Assembly: GCA_038501625.1 (NCBI GenBank)
Contig: JAZAYU010000015.1
Span: 7,834,991-7,898,990 of the forward strand
Direction of reading: 5' to 3'
From: Corbicula japonica
Taxonomy: Eukaryota > Mollusca > Bivalvia > Venerida > Cyrenidae
DNA length: 64,000 nt
The stretch's first letter is position 1, and each line of letters begins with the position of its first letter. Both the position numbers and the translations under genes were made by a program. Below the pieces are notes generated by a model, which was not told the DNA's origin, did not search any database, and saw only the letters and a list, made by a program, of their open reading frames with translations. Below, in pieces: positions 44,650 to 56,514 of the stretch.

Positions 44650-45250
44650 AACCCTCAAAAGACTAATCTATACATTGTCTGAACAATACGTTATTTATCT
44701 AAGTACAAGGGGGGGTACTTCATTTCTGTCGTTTCTGTCTACTCATGAACATAACGATCATTATAAAATTACCACTTATGATTTTTCCATTTACAGATTC
44801 ATTATTTTCACTACATCTTCAATATTTACAGACTTTTTTAAATAAATGACACATTTTTTTTCACTCCATGCAATATTTGCCAGATTAAATTTGAAAGCTT
44901 TAATATTATCTCCCACCGAGATATTCCTTTAAAGTTTAATATAGATTTTAATTGGTCACGAAGACCTAAATAATCAATGTTAAAAGGAAAAAAAAATGTA
45001 CTTAAAATACACTCAGATCCAAAACTTTTTTCTAATTGGTCAATTAATAATTTTCATTCATGGTTCATTTTAATGAATTTACCTGACACGTGTAGATCTT
45101 ACATAAACTGCTATTAGTTCTGCTATGCCAAGTCTACAATTAGTTTTGTTAAAGATATATCATTTAGAAATTTAAACTTCTTTAAGAATGCAGTCTTCCT
45201 ATGACTAACTAAGATCAACTAAGATGAATTCAATACAAAATCTGAAATAC
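44650..45250. other. HDAC intron, nothing recognised
   Basis: A G-run (gggggg) lies at about 44708. No other feature. Confidence 0.4.
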
Positions 45251-45253
45251 CAT

Positions 45254-45663
45254 TTAACCCTTTACTACATAGATACCATCATTGTTCAAATATAAGCCGC
45301 ACTCATGTATAAGCCGCACCGCCCCAAACGTGGTAGAACAGATGAAAATGGCTTAACACAATGTATAAGCAGCCAAACCTGTGTATTAGCCGCACCCCCA
45401 ACTTTTTACTTCCGAATTCTGGGGAAAAAGTCCGGCTTATATTCAAACAATGACGGTACACCTTTATTGCATGAGCAAGCCTTGTAGATCCCTGCTGTTT
45501 GATCATGATCTGCACTGTTTGCTTGTTGAATTATTATAAGGGTTATTCCTGACCAAAAATAGAAAAGTGCACATCCTGATCAGACAGCATGAATGAGCTT
45601 GCTGATCTGGATCTACTTCGTTGGCCCATGCAATAAAAGGCGTATATATGCAGTAATAGTTAA
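45254..45663 (-). mobile_element. Family A MITE split by a small MITE
   Basis: The insert at 45277-45456 has inverted ends tcattgttcaaatataagcc / ggcttatattcaaacaatga, internal ataagccgcacc modules and TAC on both sides. Removing it restores family A's agatacacctttattgc. Confidence 0.8.
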
Positions 45664-45734
45664 TACTTATACTATTCTCTCTTTCAAATTTTATCAAACT
45701 GCATAGATTTATAAATCTCCGCCGCCCATCCCAC

Positions 45735-45800
45735 CCCACCCCACCCAACACACCACAGTAATGGAAGTGTAGGTTGATCTGGATCTACACTGTTCGCACA
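45735..45800. repeat. Simple (CCCAC)n run and family A fragment
   Basis: caccccaccccaccc, then a single arm (gatctggatctacactg). Confidence 0.6.
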
Positions 45801-46011
45801 AGTCATATTTTGGTCTTTGAGATTAGTCAGGTCAAAGAAATGGCACGATTTCAAAGATTTGTTCAAGCAAGCTCTAAAAATATACAATGCATACAATGTT
45901 AAAACAAGCTTGACCTACTGATCTTGCAAAGTTTAACATACTTGTAAATGTTAATGTATTTAAATGTTTAAGAGGATTTATTTTCACTAGCATGTTATTT
46001 TCACTTAATTC

Positions 46012-46241
46012 TTAACCCTTTCCTCTTTATAGCTGCCTTTATGGTATGGGCAAACAGTGTAGATCCAGATCAGCCAGCACATCTGTGGCATCGTTAGCTT
46101 TTAGATTTATTAGGTTATTTCTAGCCAAAATGCGAACATTGCAGATCCTGATCAGACAGCACGGATCCGATGGGCTGGCTGATCTGGATCTACACTGATG
46201 GCACATGCGTTAAAAGGCATTTATTTGGAGTAAAGGATTAA
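46012..46241 (-). mobile_element. Family A MITE
   Basis: The first hairpin is shortened and the second intact. TTAA on both sides. Confidence 0.78.
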
Positions 46242-46564
46242 ATCTGTAAAGTCAAAGATTTTCATGCCACCCACTTTTTTCCCCATTTCTACAGCTATCA
46301 ATGAGAGTTGGATTTTATTTTTGAGAATCGTCCACTTAGGCCCTTGACAAACCAAACTGACATGAACCTTATACAACTTAAATATCCTAATTAGAACTTC
46401 AGTACTGACAAAAATTAATGTTCTATCCTGCTATCATTGTTCTATCCTTGCTTCTGGACCCCTTTATTTCCTGATCAGGAAAAAAAGCCCTCATTACTGT
46501 CTTACTACATAACAAGTTTGAATCGAACCCGACAATTAACGGATATGTTGTTGGACCTGCATGC

Positions 46565-46712
46565 TGTGCCAAAGATCATAAAACTAGAACTGGAGAGCAG
46601 TCTCAAACCTCACATCTGATAAGCAGAAATGGTGACCAATGGCCATTACAGCCAATCAGATGCTTGAGACTTGAGAATCGTCTCCAATCTCAGTTTTATG
46701 ATCTGGAGCCCT
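46565..46712. repeat. Family B palindrome
   Basis: Ends caaagatcataaaact and agttttatgatctgg. Confidence 0.8.
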
Positions 46713-46759
46713 GGACTACATGTGGTCAAGTGGCTGAATCTGATGCTGAACACTCAATG

Positions 46760-46880
46760 GTTCAGAGGCCAGACAGAGACCAAGCTCAAATCATAAATTT
46801 CTCATTGGTCAGTGTTAATACAATAATCAATTTCAACCAATCAGATTGCTGAGATCTCATGCTGGCCTTTGAGCTAAGTT
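46760..46880. repeat. Different CCAAT palindrome
   Basis: Similar in plan to family B (aagctcaaatcataaatttc, caaccaatcagattgctga) but clearly diverged. It may be an old relative. Confidence 0.45.
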
Positions 46881-46929
46881 TCCTGACCTTGAGGCCAGCA
46901 TTCTAACAACCAGTTATGATTAGGAGATT

Positions 46930-47050
46930 AGGGCTGAAAATTTAAAACTGATATAGGCGACCAGTCTCAATCATCTGTTTGCCTGAGTCTCCATTTCAGA
47001 TGCTTGAAATTTGAGACTGGCCTCCTTTTTCAGTTTTATAATCTTGGGCA
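46930..47050. repeat. Family B palindrome, shortened
   Basis: Both outer ends present, centre lost. Confidence 0.65.
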
Positions 47051-47054
47051 CTGA

Positions 47055-47990
47055 TATTTGACAAGAGAAAATATAACAGAATATCACATAACCATAGAAA
47101 ACATTAGAATCTTCAGGGTCGGATTCAAGATTTCTAGAACGGAGTTTGTTTGGGGCAGTCTTAGGGGAGCTACATGATAACTTCCAACTTTCTGGACAAT
47201 TTAATCCCAAAGAAAGTAAAATAGTGCTGCCCAAACTGAACCCACACTGGATCTGCCCCTGTTCTTCCCCGTGAATACAGAAAATTAATATTCAAAATAA
47301 AACAACATACCCCACGAGTATAGACTCATTATGTTCTTCTAATTCCTCTATGATGCTGACGAAAATATCTTAATTCAAGAAACTATTAGTACACACATTC
47401 TATCTTGAAGCTTAATAAATTCATCATTAATATACTTTCCAAAACACTATTAGCTTCATTACAGAATTTTACACTCCTTTACTTTATTTCGAAGTGAGCC
47501 GACCGATTTCCTTTCCTTTCACAACTTTGCGTGTAATTCAATGATTATGCAAAAAGAAAAAAATTACAATATAATTCCCATTGATCCAGATCTGTAGTTT
47601 TTCTACTACGCTTGCGTATAACGACACACAATACAATGGTACATTTATTATTCATAAGTCCACATTCACTCAAGTGAAGGCCAAAAACTTAAATCATTCC
47701 GAATTTATTTTAAATCCACTGCACAATGTAAACAGTAGGCAGATCACTGCCAAGTGAAGAATTATAATTTCTGACCTAGTTTGTACTTCACCTTAACATT
47801 GCTGGAGTGTTCAGACAAGTAACAGCTGATATGCCCAGCCAAATAAACAAGATGTTCACTATATTATAATCGATTCAGCCAAAACATACCTTAGACTAGC
47901 TAACAGGTACATCTGCTTAACTCCACGGGATATAGTTCATTTCTGATGGGGTAAGTCAGTGTAGTTTTTTTTATCTTGTGGTGTATAAAT
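47055..47990. other. HDAC intron, nothing recognised
   Basis: No repeat or exon supported. A donor-like site at about 47886 has the wrong phase. Confidence 0.4.
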
Positions 47991-48217
47991 TTAACCCTTT
48001 CCTCCATATACACACCATAATGGCATGGGCGTACAGTGTAGATACAGATCAGCTGTGCCGTCTGATCAGGATCTGCACTGTTCACTTTATGATTCGTTAG
48101 GTTACCAAAATGCGACCTGTGCAGATCCAGATCAGATGGCACAAATGTGCTGGCTGATCTGGATCTACACTGGTCGCACATGCGTAAAAAATGCATATAT
48201 ATGGAGGAAGGGGTTAA
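47991..48217 (-). mobile_element. Family A MITE, full length
   Basis: TTAA flanks; the first hairpin lost its GC-rich centre on one side. Confidence 0.82.
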
Positions 48218-48219
48218 TG

Positions 48220-48850
48220 AAGGGTATTTTGCTATTCATTGACCCAATCCCCCAAAAATAGAATAAAATGACCAGATTCAGCAGCTAGTGGAATGTCTGA
48301 TACAATTTGTTTTCATTTGTTTTTGTATCAAAAATGTTTGGACTTGGGTCACATCTTTTCTTCTGATAATAATTAATTACAGATATCTGCTAAATGGACT
48401 ATTATTAGTAACATTAAATTTTATTTCCCAAGAAATAAAGTACAATATAAATGACCTAAAAAGCAACTATTAAAAAAAGAAGTTATTTTTTATTTGTAAC
48501 TTGATTTTTTCTATAATGTTCCTGATGAAATATGAACCTGTAGGATAACATTTAATGAAAATTGTCATTAAGTGATATTGTTACAGGGAATGAGGGATGA
48601 TAATTTGTATCTAAAGCAGAAAAACAGGCTTGGTTGAATTTGTGATCACACGATTTTTGACACTCTGAATAATTTTACATAATTACCTAGTATTTCAAGT
48701 TTTTACAAGTCTTTTTTGCGTAAAACATACTATTTTAATACACTTAATATATGGACCCTTTATATTTTCATAAAATAATGAATGATAAAACATGAGAAAG
48801 TTAGTGGAGAGTGAGAGATCGGTGGCTTAAATAGATCGAAACTGTTCATC
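48220..48850. other. HDAC intron, nothing recognised
   Basis: AT-rich. Confidence 0.4.
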
Positions 48851-49010
48851 CAAAAACTAAACTACACTTAATGGTTCCATGCCATCTGATCAGAAACTGC
48901 ACAGTTTGTATTTTATTCAGAATTAACCTAATAAATCTAAAAGGGAACAGTGTAGAACCTTATCCTGTTCCCCCATGCCATATAGATGTTTATATGGAGG
49001 AAAGGGTATA
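48850..49010. repeat. Family A MITE, worn
   Basis: Right end ggaggaaagggtata. Confidence 0.6.
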
Positions 49011-49020
49011 AATGCAAATT

Positions 49021-49219
49021 AGGGCTCTCACTAGAGGGAGACTTGGGAGAAGTGGTCTCCAAAATGTGACCAGACTTCTCCCTTCTTTGAGCTATGGGAG
49101 AAGTCATTTTGTATAGACTATAATTATAGGGAAAGAATGCTGTTGACTGCAAACTTCTTCGTAATTCAGTAAAAGTATGATAAAACTTCTATCTGATTTG
49201 CAAGTCTGGTGAGAGCCCT
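49021..49219. mobile_element. hAT-like MITE
   Basis: Inverted ends agggctctcactagaggga and gtgagagccctg, with internal gggagaagt modules. A second copy is at 63212-63406. CAGGG-type ends suggest hAT. Confidence 0.65.
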
Positions 49220-49224
49220 GCAAA

Positions 49225-49680
49225 TGTTGATGATTTCAAGTCTATTCAAAAAGTACAAATATGACATTTTAAATGCACTATCACCTGCAAAAACCAAAAA
49301 ACCACAATTCACTTCTCCACCCACACTGTGCATTACATCGTCTCTCTTCAGACAGCCGAAAAAACATCTGTGCAAAGTCTTTCCCCATTTAAAAGACATT
49401 AACAACTACCAGCCTGATTACAAGAATTAAAAGTAATTTAAAAATCAGCGAAATTTCCTCGAATTTTCCTCATTTTCAATCAGGATAGTTGCTACCTGAG
49501 CAAAAAACTGTGCAAATTTGGCTCTTTATCAACTGACATGATGATATAAAACATCTGAATGATGCAAGTTGAATGTTTTTAAGTTCAAGGTAATCACAAT
49601 TTGAATACAGCATTTTTTTTCCAAGGGAGATAAGTAAATCTTTAAGTAGTTGCAGAAGATTTGCTTCCCTTGTTTTTAGC
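49225..49680. other. HDAC intron, nothing recognised
   Basis: Open frames at 49166-49430 have no recognisable similarity. Confidence 0.35.
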
Positions 49681-49684
49681 AGAC

Positions 49685-50285
49685 ACTGCTTTAACTTGCA
49701 TATGCTATCAGTGTAGATCCATACCAGCCCTCTAGGATCTACACTATTCACCTGCAGATTCATTAGATCATTTTTGAACTACAATCAAAAAGTGTAGATC
49801 AAAAATAACAGCTCATTTGGATCTACACTGGTTGCCCACATGATAAAAGAGGGAAAGGAGTAATAACCTTTTCAAAGGCTAAATCATTCTCTGAAGGAAT
49901 GATTTAAATATACTTTAATATTTAAATGTACTTTACTGCATTAAATATCAAAGAATGAACACTCATCTGAATAGTAACACACAAAGGTCATGGCATTTCC
50001 AATCCACGTTAGGAGAATTGAATGAACAAAGAAATAAAAAAGAATAACCCTTAACTCTATATATACACCTTTAATCACATGTGCCACCAGTGTAGATCCT
50101 GATCAGCCAGCACTTACATGCCATCTGATCTGGATCGGCAGTGTCTGCCTTTAGATCTATTGAGTTATTTCTGACATAGAAACGAACAGTGCAGATCCTG
50201 ATCAGATGGCATGGATGTTCCTGCTGATCTGGATCTACGCTGTACGCCAACACGATAAAGGACTGTATTTAAGGAGTAAAAGACA
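49685..50285. repeat. Two family A copies
   Basis: A reduced copy lies at 49685-49865. A worn, nearly full-length one lies at 50044-50285 (ttaactctatatatacacc to ggagtaaaagacaa). Confidence 0.65.
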
Positions 50286-50289
50286 ATGT

Positions 50290-50865
50290 AGAAATTTAAC
50301 TAAGTTAGCTTCCATTTGCAGGCAAGTGAAATTAACATGAACCCAATTATATTTCTCGGCTCTACAAGCTAATTTCTCAAACAAATTAATACAAGCTCCC
50401 AATCTGTTGCTTCAATACTTAATGCTGCCATAACTGGATATGGTTTAATATAACTGCTTAATTATTTCAGTTTAAAATTGTAGTGTTGATTTGCTGAAGT
50501 GGACTATATTTGATTCAGTAAAATGTTCTAATAATATGATATTTTAACATCGAGAATGCTCTAAAAATAAATATCAGTCCTGTATATTAGGTTGCAATTC
50601 ATACTTTTATTAACACTCACATATTCATACTTGGTTGTATTTACAGCTTTTGGTGTAAACATTAATCTGATAGAGAATGTGAATTAATCTAAATCTATGG
50701 TTGAAAAAAATAACTTAGGTCATAGGTTACTTTTGCAAGATAAATGATGTGTCACAGTACGAATCTAGAATCAATTCAGGGAGAAGCTTGAGAGATCAGT
50801 TGAGAGAACACTTGCTATGGCCAGTTGTGAGTTTGATTCTCTGTCCGGCCGAACATTAATATTTG
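50290..50865. other. HDAC intron, nothing recognised
   Basis: No supported feature. Confidence 0.4.
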
Positions 50866-50869
50866 ACAC

Positions 50870-51110
50870 TTAACCCTTTCCTCCATAGACACACCTTTAT
50901 TGCGCGTGCAAACAGTTTAGATCCAGATCAGCTAGCACATCCGTGCTGTCTTATCAGGATCTATTTGCTTTTTTTATTCATTAGGTTATTTCTGACCAAA
51001 ATGCGACCAGTGCAGATCCTGATCAGAGGGCACAGATTTGCCGGCTGATCTGGATCTACACTGGTCGCACATGTGTAAAAATGCGTATATATCAAAGAAT
51101 TTAGGGTTAA
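50870..51110 (-). mobile_element. Family A MITE, full length
   Basis: TTAA on both sides. The right terminus is altered (tcaaagaatttagggttaa). Confidence 0.8.
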
Positions 51111-51290
51111 TAATGCTTTCATTTTATTTTATATCAAATGAAGTCATGACCAAATAAATTAAACGTTAACATGATGAAAAGCAAATTTATTCCAAGATTT
51201 TGGTTAACACTAATCTATCAGGTTAGGACATGACCTCATCAACATAGGTGTATTAACTCCGTATTAATATCGCCACAGAATAGCAGAAAA

Positions 51291-51590
51291 TATTACATGA
51301 ACTATAAATAGACGCAACGCGATTGGTCACACCCCCAAAATAACCGAGTCAATAAATCTAGATATTGACCCGCTTTCGCTGATATTGACCTGTCTATAAA
51401 TAGAATCCGAAAGTTTCCATCTTTTATATTATTTATAGTTCATGTAATAAAACAGTTATTTACTTATTAGCTGGGAAATATGCTGTTGATATTGACCGCA
51501 AAAATCGTTATTGACCTCCGCTATCGCCTCGGTCAATAACGATTTTTTAGGTCAATATCACAGCATATTTCCCAGCTAATAAGTAAATAA
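51291..51590. repeat. Two adjacent large palindromes sharing ATTGACC motifs
   Basis: 51291-51449 is closed by tattacatgaactataaata and its complement. 51457-51590 is a near-perfect hairpin with about 64-bp arms (tatttacttattagctggg, aaatatgctgttgatattga, cgttattgacc). Both hold repeated ATTGACC/GGTCAAT. Confidence 0.85.
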
Positions 51591-51614
51591 TTGTATATTT
51601 TTCCAATTTCATCT

Positions 51615-51975
51615 TAATTACTGTAAAACGCTTTAATTCGCAAGGTCAAATTTTCACGATTATTGTTAAAATCAGTTATTTTCCTTATTCGCGTTTTTAT
51701 GAATTTGTGACATCGACAGTCGTTTATATGTTTTGCCAAATTTATTTAAATTATTAAATCAAATAAATGAATGGTGACCAAAAAGGAATTAAATGTTGCG
51801 TTTGAAGTGGTTCACAGTTCTATTTTAAGTTGCTTATTTTCAGGTATACATACTGTCGGATATATGGAAACTCATCATTATTATATTCGTGGTATTTATG
51901 AATTTGCTAGGTAAGCGATTCACAAATATTAGCAAAAATAAAACTTACGAAAATAAAACCAGTTGAACTACAGTT
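51615..51975. mobile_element. Possible MITE with ACTGTA ends
   Basis: ttactgtaaaacgctttaat at the left and agttgaactacagtt at the right; weak internal symmetry. Confidence 0.4.
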
Positions 51976-52167
51976 AAATAAACATACAAAATAATAAATG
52001 CCCAGTTGTTCATCACATAATTAACAAAATTTAGAAAATAAATATTGTACCATAAATGGTCACAGTTTTGTTTTATACATTAAAAAAGAAATCTTTTTCT
52101 AATTTCAGTTTATATCTTCAAGAAAAGTAGTTATAATATTTTGAAATAGGATGTTAAATCAAGATTA

Positions 52168-52662
52168 CAGGCCTCCTAGTGCGCCTGAACAAAAATAAAG
52201 GTTATTATAAAGGCTCCCATCTAAGAAAATAAAGGTCCTTTAGTGAAAAATATTATAAAATAAAGAGTAAATAAAGGCAATTTTTGTCTGAATTTTCGTT
52301 GAAAACACATATTAAATATGTATTTACCCAAAAAATTAATTTGTATATGGAAACCTACACTCTAAAACCAGAGGTATCGGAAATAGGCATGTTTGATATT
52401 ATCAAACACTGTTTTAATTACACATTATAATTGGTCCACAAGCAGTATCCCAATAACAACACTTAAAACGGGAAAGAAAAACAGTAGTGCAACCATTACT
52501 TGCATAAAACTGCCAGACACGGCAAGCTGTCTGAACAAAAATATAGGTTTTTAGTGAAAATTACAGGCTTTTTGGCCATTTTAAAGGTTTTTCCAGAAGA
52601 TTTAAAGGTTTGCTATGAAATTAAAGGTTTTTTAAGGTTTTAAAGGTTTCACTAGGAGGCCT
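52168..52662. mobile_element. hAT-like MITE, about 495 bp
   Basis: Inverted ends caggcctcctagtg and cactaggaggcctg. The interior has many aaaggttttt / aaaggttt repeats. The flanks agatta / agataa may be an 8-bp-type duplication. Confidence 0.65.
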
Positions 52663-52719
52663 GAGATAATGTAAAATAAATTATATGTTTTAATTAAAAA
52701 GAGAAGTAACTGAACATTA

Positions 52720-52880
52720 CTGTGGTATCATTTAATTTCCCGGGGACAAATTTTCGTGCAAAAGCCACAACAAATTTATTCACACAGGCACAAATTCGTG
52801 AAATTGTATTTCTTTTAAGACATATTATTACATGGTTTAAATTTGATGGGGTTTAAATTCACAAATTAACATTAGCGCTT
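52720..52880. repeat. Second copy of the 42.0-42.5 kb repeat
   Basis: tggtatcatttaatttccc, ggacaaattttcgtgcaaa and tttgatggggtttaaat. Confidence 0.5.
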
Positions 52881-53054
52881 ACTATGCAAAATTCTAACCG
52901 GGGCCCTTGAAATATCAAACCTTGGTACATAAAAAATAATGATAAATAAAACCTTGGATCATACGTAGTGATGCAAACAGTTTCTACTAAGAAGAGAAAA
53001 CTCAAACTCGAAATTTTACCATGATACATTAGGGAATAGAAAAGTAATTCCTAG

Positions 53055-53303
53055 ATTCTCATCTCTGCTTGCCCCTCAAAAATCACTCCCCCAAAAATAT
53101 GTACATAAAAATTTACTTAACAAGTACAAATCGGTAGAGTATGAAAACGCAGTATGAAAAATTTAAGTGCGAATCGGCAATTCATAGTCGGCTAGATGCT
53201 TATTTATCTTTGCACTAAACAAGGGTTGTAAGAAACAGTGAGAATGATAAATAAAAAATAAAACCCACCCACCCGCCCGATTTTTTCCCGAAAGGATGAG
53301 AAT
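53055..53303. mobile_element. MITE with AGATTCTCATC ends
   Basis: agattctcatctctgc at the left and aggatgagaatcc at the right. The interior has cccacccacccgcccg. Confidence 0.65.
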
Positions 53304-53526
53304 CCAAGGAATTAATTTTCTATCGCTTTACTGTAATTTTGTTATTCAGCAGGTAAGTGGTGAATTATTTATATCAAGTTAAATGAAAGTATTTTTTTTT
53401 AAATTGCTTTTCATGAAATCTGAGCAACAAGATATAAAGGAGTTTCTTGTTACCAAGGTTAAATACTAAGTTTATAACACAGAAAAGAATAAGTAATTAC
53501 ATTACAGTTGTTCCATTCAATTTTAA

Positions 53527-53697
53527 CAATTTCCTTCATCTGTGCCATCTGATCAGGATCTTTACTATTTGATTTTAGATTAATAAGGTAATTTTGACCA
53601 AAAAGCAAACAGTGTAGACTTTGATCTGTGGCAGCTGATCTAGATCTACACTGTTCACACATAAAATAATATGTTTATATATTGAGGAAAGGTTAAA
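53527..53697. repeat. Family A MITE, 5' truncated
   Basis: Right end attgaggaaaggttaa. Confidence 0.6.
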
Positions 53698-53922
53698 CAT
53701 GTTTCTTTTTCGCAAATTTTGTGTTTTCAACCCTCAGTGAAATAAACCATATACTAATTTGCCTGATGAATATAATTCAATAGCCTAAACTAATACGCCC
53801 ATAGAAAATCGTAATTTGTGGTTTTCTTCCCAAAACTTTGTTGCCACAAATAAAATTATACCAAAATACTTGTTACCAGTATATCCTGATGTTTGTTAAA
53901 ATCAAAAGGTTGTATGATACAT

Positions 53923-54141
53923 TTAACCCTTTCCTCCATAAATACGCATTTTAACGCGTGTGCGACCAATGTAGATCCAGATCAGCAGGCACATCCGTCT
54001 GATCAGAATCTGCACTGGTCCCTTTTTGGTCAGAAATAACCAAATAGCGAACAATGCAGATCCTGATCAGACAGCAGGGATGTGCCAGCTGATCCAGATC
54101 TACACTGTTCGCCCAGGTGTGTCTGTGGAGGAAAGGGTTAA
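53923..54141 (+). mobile_element. Family A MITE, near full length
   Basis: TTAA flanks. Small deletions are present in the first hairpin centre and in the right end. Confidence 0.82.
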
Positions 54142-54868
54142 AATTGGTGGTTATAAGAAAAACTGTTGATTGTTCCAATTAAATGGGGTATTTCATATCA
54201 ATTTTGTTACTTATTTGCAGTCTAAATTGCATAACTCATATTTCATTGTAAAGATAAAAGATTTTTGCATTTTCTATTTTAGATATTCATCTCTAAAGAT
54301 TGTGTAAATTGGAAATTGTTATATTTGCTCAAACACAAAAAAATGCCAGAAAGTTTAGGTAAAAATAATTAAAAATCATCTTTAAAAAAAAAAAATTATA
54401 TAATATATCAGTAAAAACATAAAAATTATTTTTCTTAGACATCATGATCACTGAATCTTTATATTTCAAACACCTGTTTAAATGTTAAAATGGCACAAAA
54501 AATAAAAGAGACTACAACTTATATTTTAAATTATTATGAAATTTATGTGTTAACCCCTAAGTCCATATTATTTGCATTTATTCGCATACGTGTAAACCCT
54601 GAGATCTGTGCCGTCTGATCTGCACTGTTCCCTTTCTCATGTTTCTGGTCAGAAATAACATAATAAATCAAAAGGGGAACAGTGCAGTCCTGATTCACCC
54701 ACTACATAAAGTTGTACATAATGGAGAAAAGGATTCAAAACCCTGAACAAGGTTCTATACTGCAGTATTCAAAATGCTCTCAGGTAGAAAAATTCTAAGT
54801 TGGACACAAATCATACAGCAATAAAACAACAGAAAAATAACAGATAAATTAGAGAAGCCCGATATTAC
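54142..54868. repeat. Intron with one reduced family A copy
   Basis: 54552-54735 is a copy without most of its hairpin centres. The rest is AT-rich. Confidence 0.5.
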
Positions 54869-54892
54869 CTTCAGAGACTCTTTTCATACTTC
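54869..54892 (-). CDS. HDAC4: Candidate first-Met exon of the HDAC gene
   Basis: A short segment reads GSMKRVSE and ends in a phase-1 donor (gaagGTAATA), exactly the phase needed to join the exon at 29694 as MKRVSE-EPLGPGDP. The ATG at 54885-54887 has A at -3. Two acceptors are possible: attttttatag (exon from 54900, making the upstream part 5' UTR) or ggggaacag (exon from 54892, in frame with the candidate exon at 55457). The intron to the next exon would be 25 kb. There is no family similarity to lean on because class IIa N-termini diverge. Six codons could fit by chance. Confidence 0.4.
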
Positions 54893-55456
54893 CTGTTCCC
54901 CTATAAAAAATTCCACTGTCTTTTATCCAATTTTAATATCCTTTATCTTTTATCCAAATTAAGTGTCCTTTATTTTTCTAAAAAAAAACAACAACATTCC
55001 ACCACTTACGCACAATGCTTTAAATCTTCATAACGATACGTCTTTATTTAAAATTAATTTGCATTCTATCTGTTACCAACAATTTGTAAAGCTTTATTTA
55101 AAATTCTTTAATATTCCATGTAAATTACACTATTTGTACACATCAAAAGTACATGATAAATAAAATCACAACGGAAAAACTTGATGTGAGAAAGAATCTT
55201 TCTGTGTCTTTCCGATTTTTTCACATATTTTTTCACAACTCAAGGCTCCACATCACTATAGAAATCGCACTTAAATCAATACAATACAGTCTTGACGATT
55301 CTAAATATAGGCATCTATCACAGAGCAGTATTTATTGTATTATGGGCTAGCAGAATCGTCAATAATATGTTACTATTTTTAGCACTCATCACTTGTTCTC
55401 CAGGCCTCCTTGGAATTGTGTTACTATAAATAAACTCTCCAGCTGTGGACACTCAC

Positions 55457-55502
55457 CAGTAATGTAGTTAGTTGATTTATACTCGCCCAGGCACCAGTTA
55501 AG
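55457..55502 (-). CDS. Candidate upstream coding exon, possibly HDAC
   Basis: This open segment has a strong acceptor region (cttgttttccctccacaag, or four bases later gcag) and a consensus donor GTGAGT. It reads LNWCLGEYKSTNYIT plus one base. Phase 1 lets it join either the exon at 54892 (as YIT-GSMKRVSE) or the exon at 29694 (YIT-EPLGPG) without a stop. I do not recognise the peptide as HDAC. WCLGEY recalls adaptin-type HEAT repeats, so it could instead belong to another minus-strand gene that starts beyond the window. RNA evidence would settle it. Confidence 0.35.
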
Positions 55503-55749
55503 CTGCCTTGTGGAGGGAAAACAAGTGCACGATTAAATATGTTAAGATTACAACTTTACATTTTACTAACAAAACCTACAATGTTTCTCTTTTAACAATC
55601 TTGGTTAATGTATGCATACCAGTCATGTTCATTAAAGAATTCAACATTGTGCAAAATAACAGAAATTCATTAAATACCAAAGCAAGCTGCTATGTTAAAG
55701 AGTGCAATATTTAAATTGTCAAGATTACAACTATGTTAATTTATTACTA

Positions 55750-56003
55750 AAACCCTTTACTCCGTAGTACATTATTACTACATTATAGTGCATCAAGGGT
55801 TTTATTGCATTTTCAAACAGTGTAGATCCAGATTAGCCTGCACATCTGATATCTGATCTCAAGACTAAGATCTGGATCTTCACTGTTCATTCTTGGTCAG
55901 AAATAACCTAAATCTTACAGCTGCAGTGCAGATCCTGATTAGATGTGTATGTGCCAGATAATCTGGATCTACTCTGTTTACCCATGAGATAAAAGCCATA
56001 AAG
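55750..56003. repeat. Family A MITE, worn
   Basis: Two degenerate hairpins. It ends at the TTAA that starts the next copy. Confidence 0.65.
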
Positions 56004-56244
56004 TTAACCCTTTCCTGGATATATACGTATTTTTACGCATGTGCGACCAGTGTAGATCCAGATCAGCCGGCACATCCGTGCCGTCTGATCAGGATCTGCA
56101 CTGGTCGCATTTTGGTCATAAATAAGATAATGAATCAAAAAGCGAACAGTTTAGATCCTGATCAGACGGCACGGATGTGCCGGCTGATCTGGATCTAAAC
56201 TGTTTGCCCTAGCAATAAAGGTGTTTCTGTACAGGAAGGGTTAA
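56004..56244 (+). mobile_element. Family A MITE, full length
   Basis: Close to the consensus of the best copies (15452, 39895, 61638). Confidence 0.87.
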
Positions 56245-56271
56245 AGTATAGAGATATTTCATGAATATGAT

Positions 56272-56512
56272 ATAACCCTTTTCTCCATAGACACACCTTT
56301 ATTGCGTGGGCAAACAGTGTAGATCCAAATCAGCCGGCATATCAGTGCCATCTGATCAGGATCTGCACTGTTCGCTTTTTGATTTGTTAGGTTATTTCTA
56401 ACACAATGCGACTAGTGCAGATCCTGATCAGACGGCACGGATGTGTTGGCTTATCAGGATCTACCCTGGTCGCACATATGTAAAAATGTGTATATATGGA
56501 GGAAAGGGTTAA
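56272..56512 (-). mobile_element. Family A MITE, full length
   Basis: It lies 28 bp from the previous copy, in opposite orientation. Confidence 0.82.
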
Positions 56513-56514
56513 AG

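Larger units (their letters stand above)
43832..44650. repeat. Tandem segmental duplication with occupied and empty sites
   Basis: 43832-43980 and 44244-44650 are diverged copies of one segment (ttacattcctacaa, aagtatatttttggacca, gctatttaaagcta). The second contains a family A element at a point where the first does not. Confidence 0.8.
366..55502 (-). other. HDAC4: Class IIa histone deacetylase gene, N-terminal half (gene span)
   Basis: The minus-strand exons listed separately give one continuous reading frame homologous to residues of roughly 40-290 of vertebrate HDAC4/5/9. Class IIa HDACs are nuclear-cytoplasmic shuttling co-repressors that bind MEF2 and recruit HDAC3-NCoR/SMRT. The order of blocks matches the family: short N-terminus, Gln-rich helix, charged coiled coil, MEF2 motif, SLDQ-SPP motif, and FPLRKT-ASEPNLK 14-3-3/NLS block. 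Splice phases fit at every junction from 29694 down to 366. The visible introns run from about 1.9 to 25 kb and hold all the repeats described here. The catalytic domain is not in the window. An invertebrate normally has a single HDAC4/5/7/9 orthologue, so the symbol means the class and not the vertebrate paralogue. The 5' limit is uncertain because the two upstream exons are candidates only. Confidence 0.9.
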
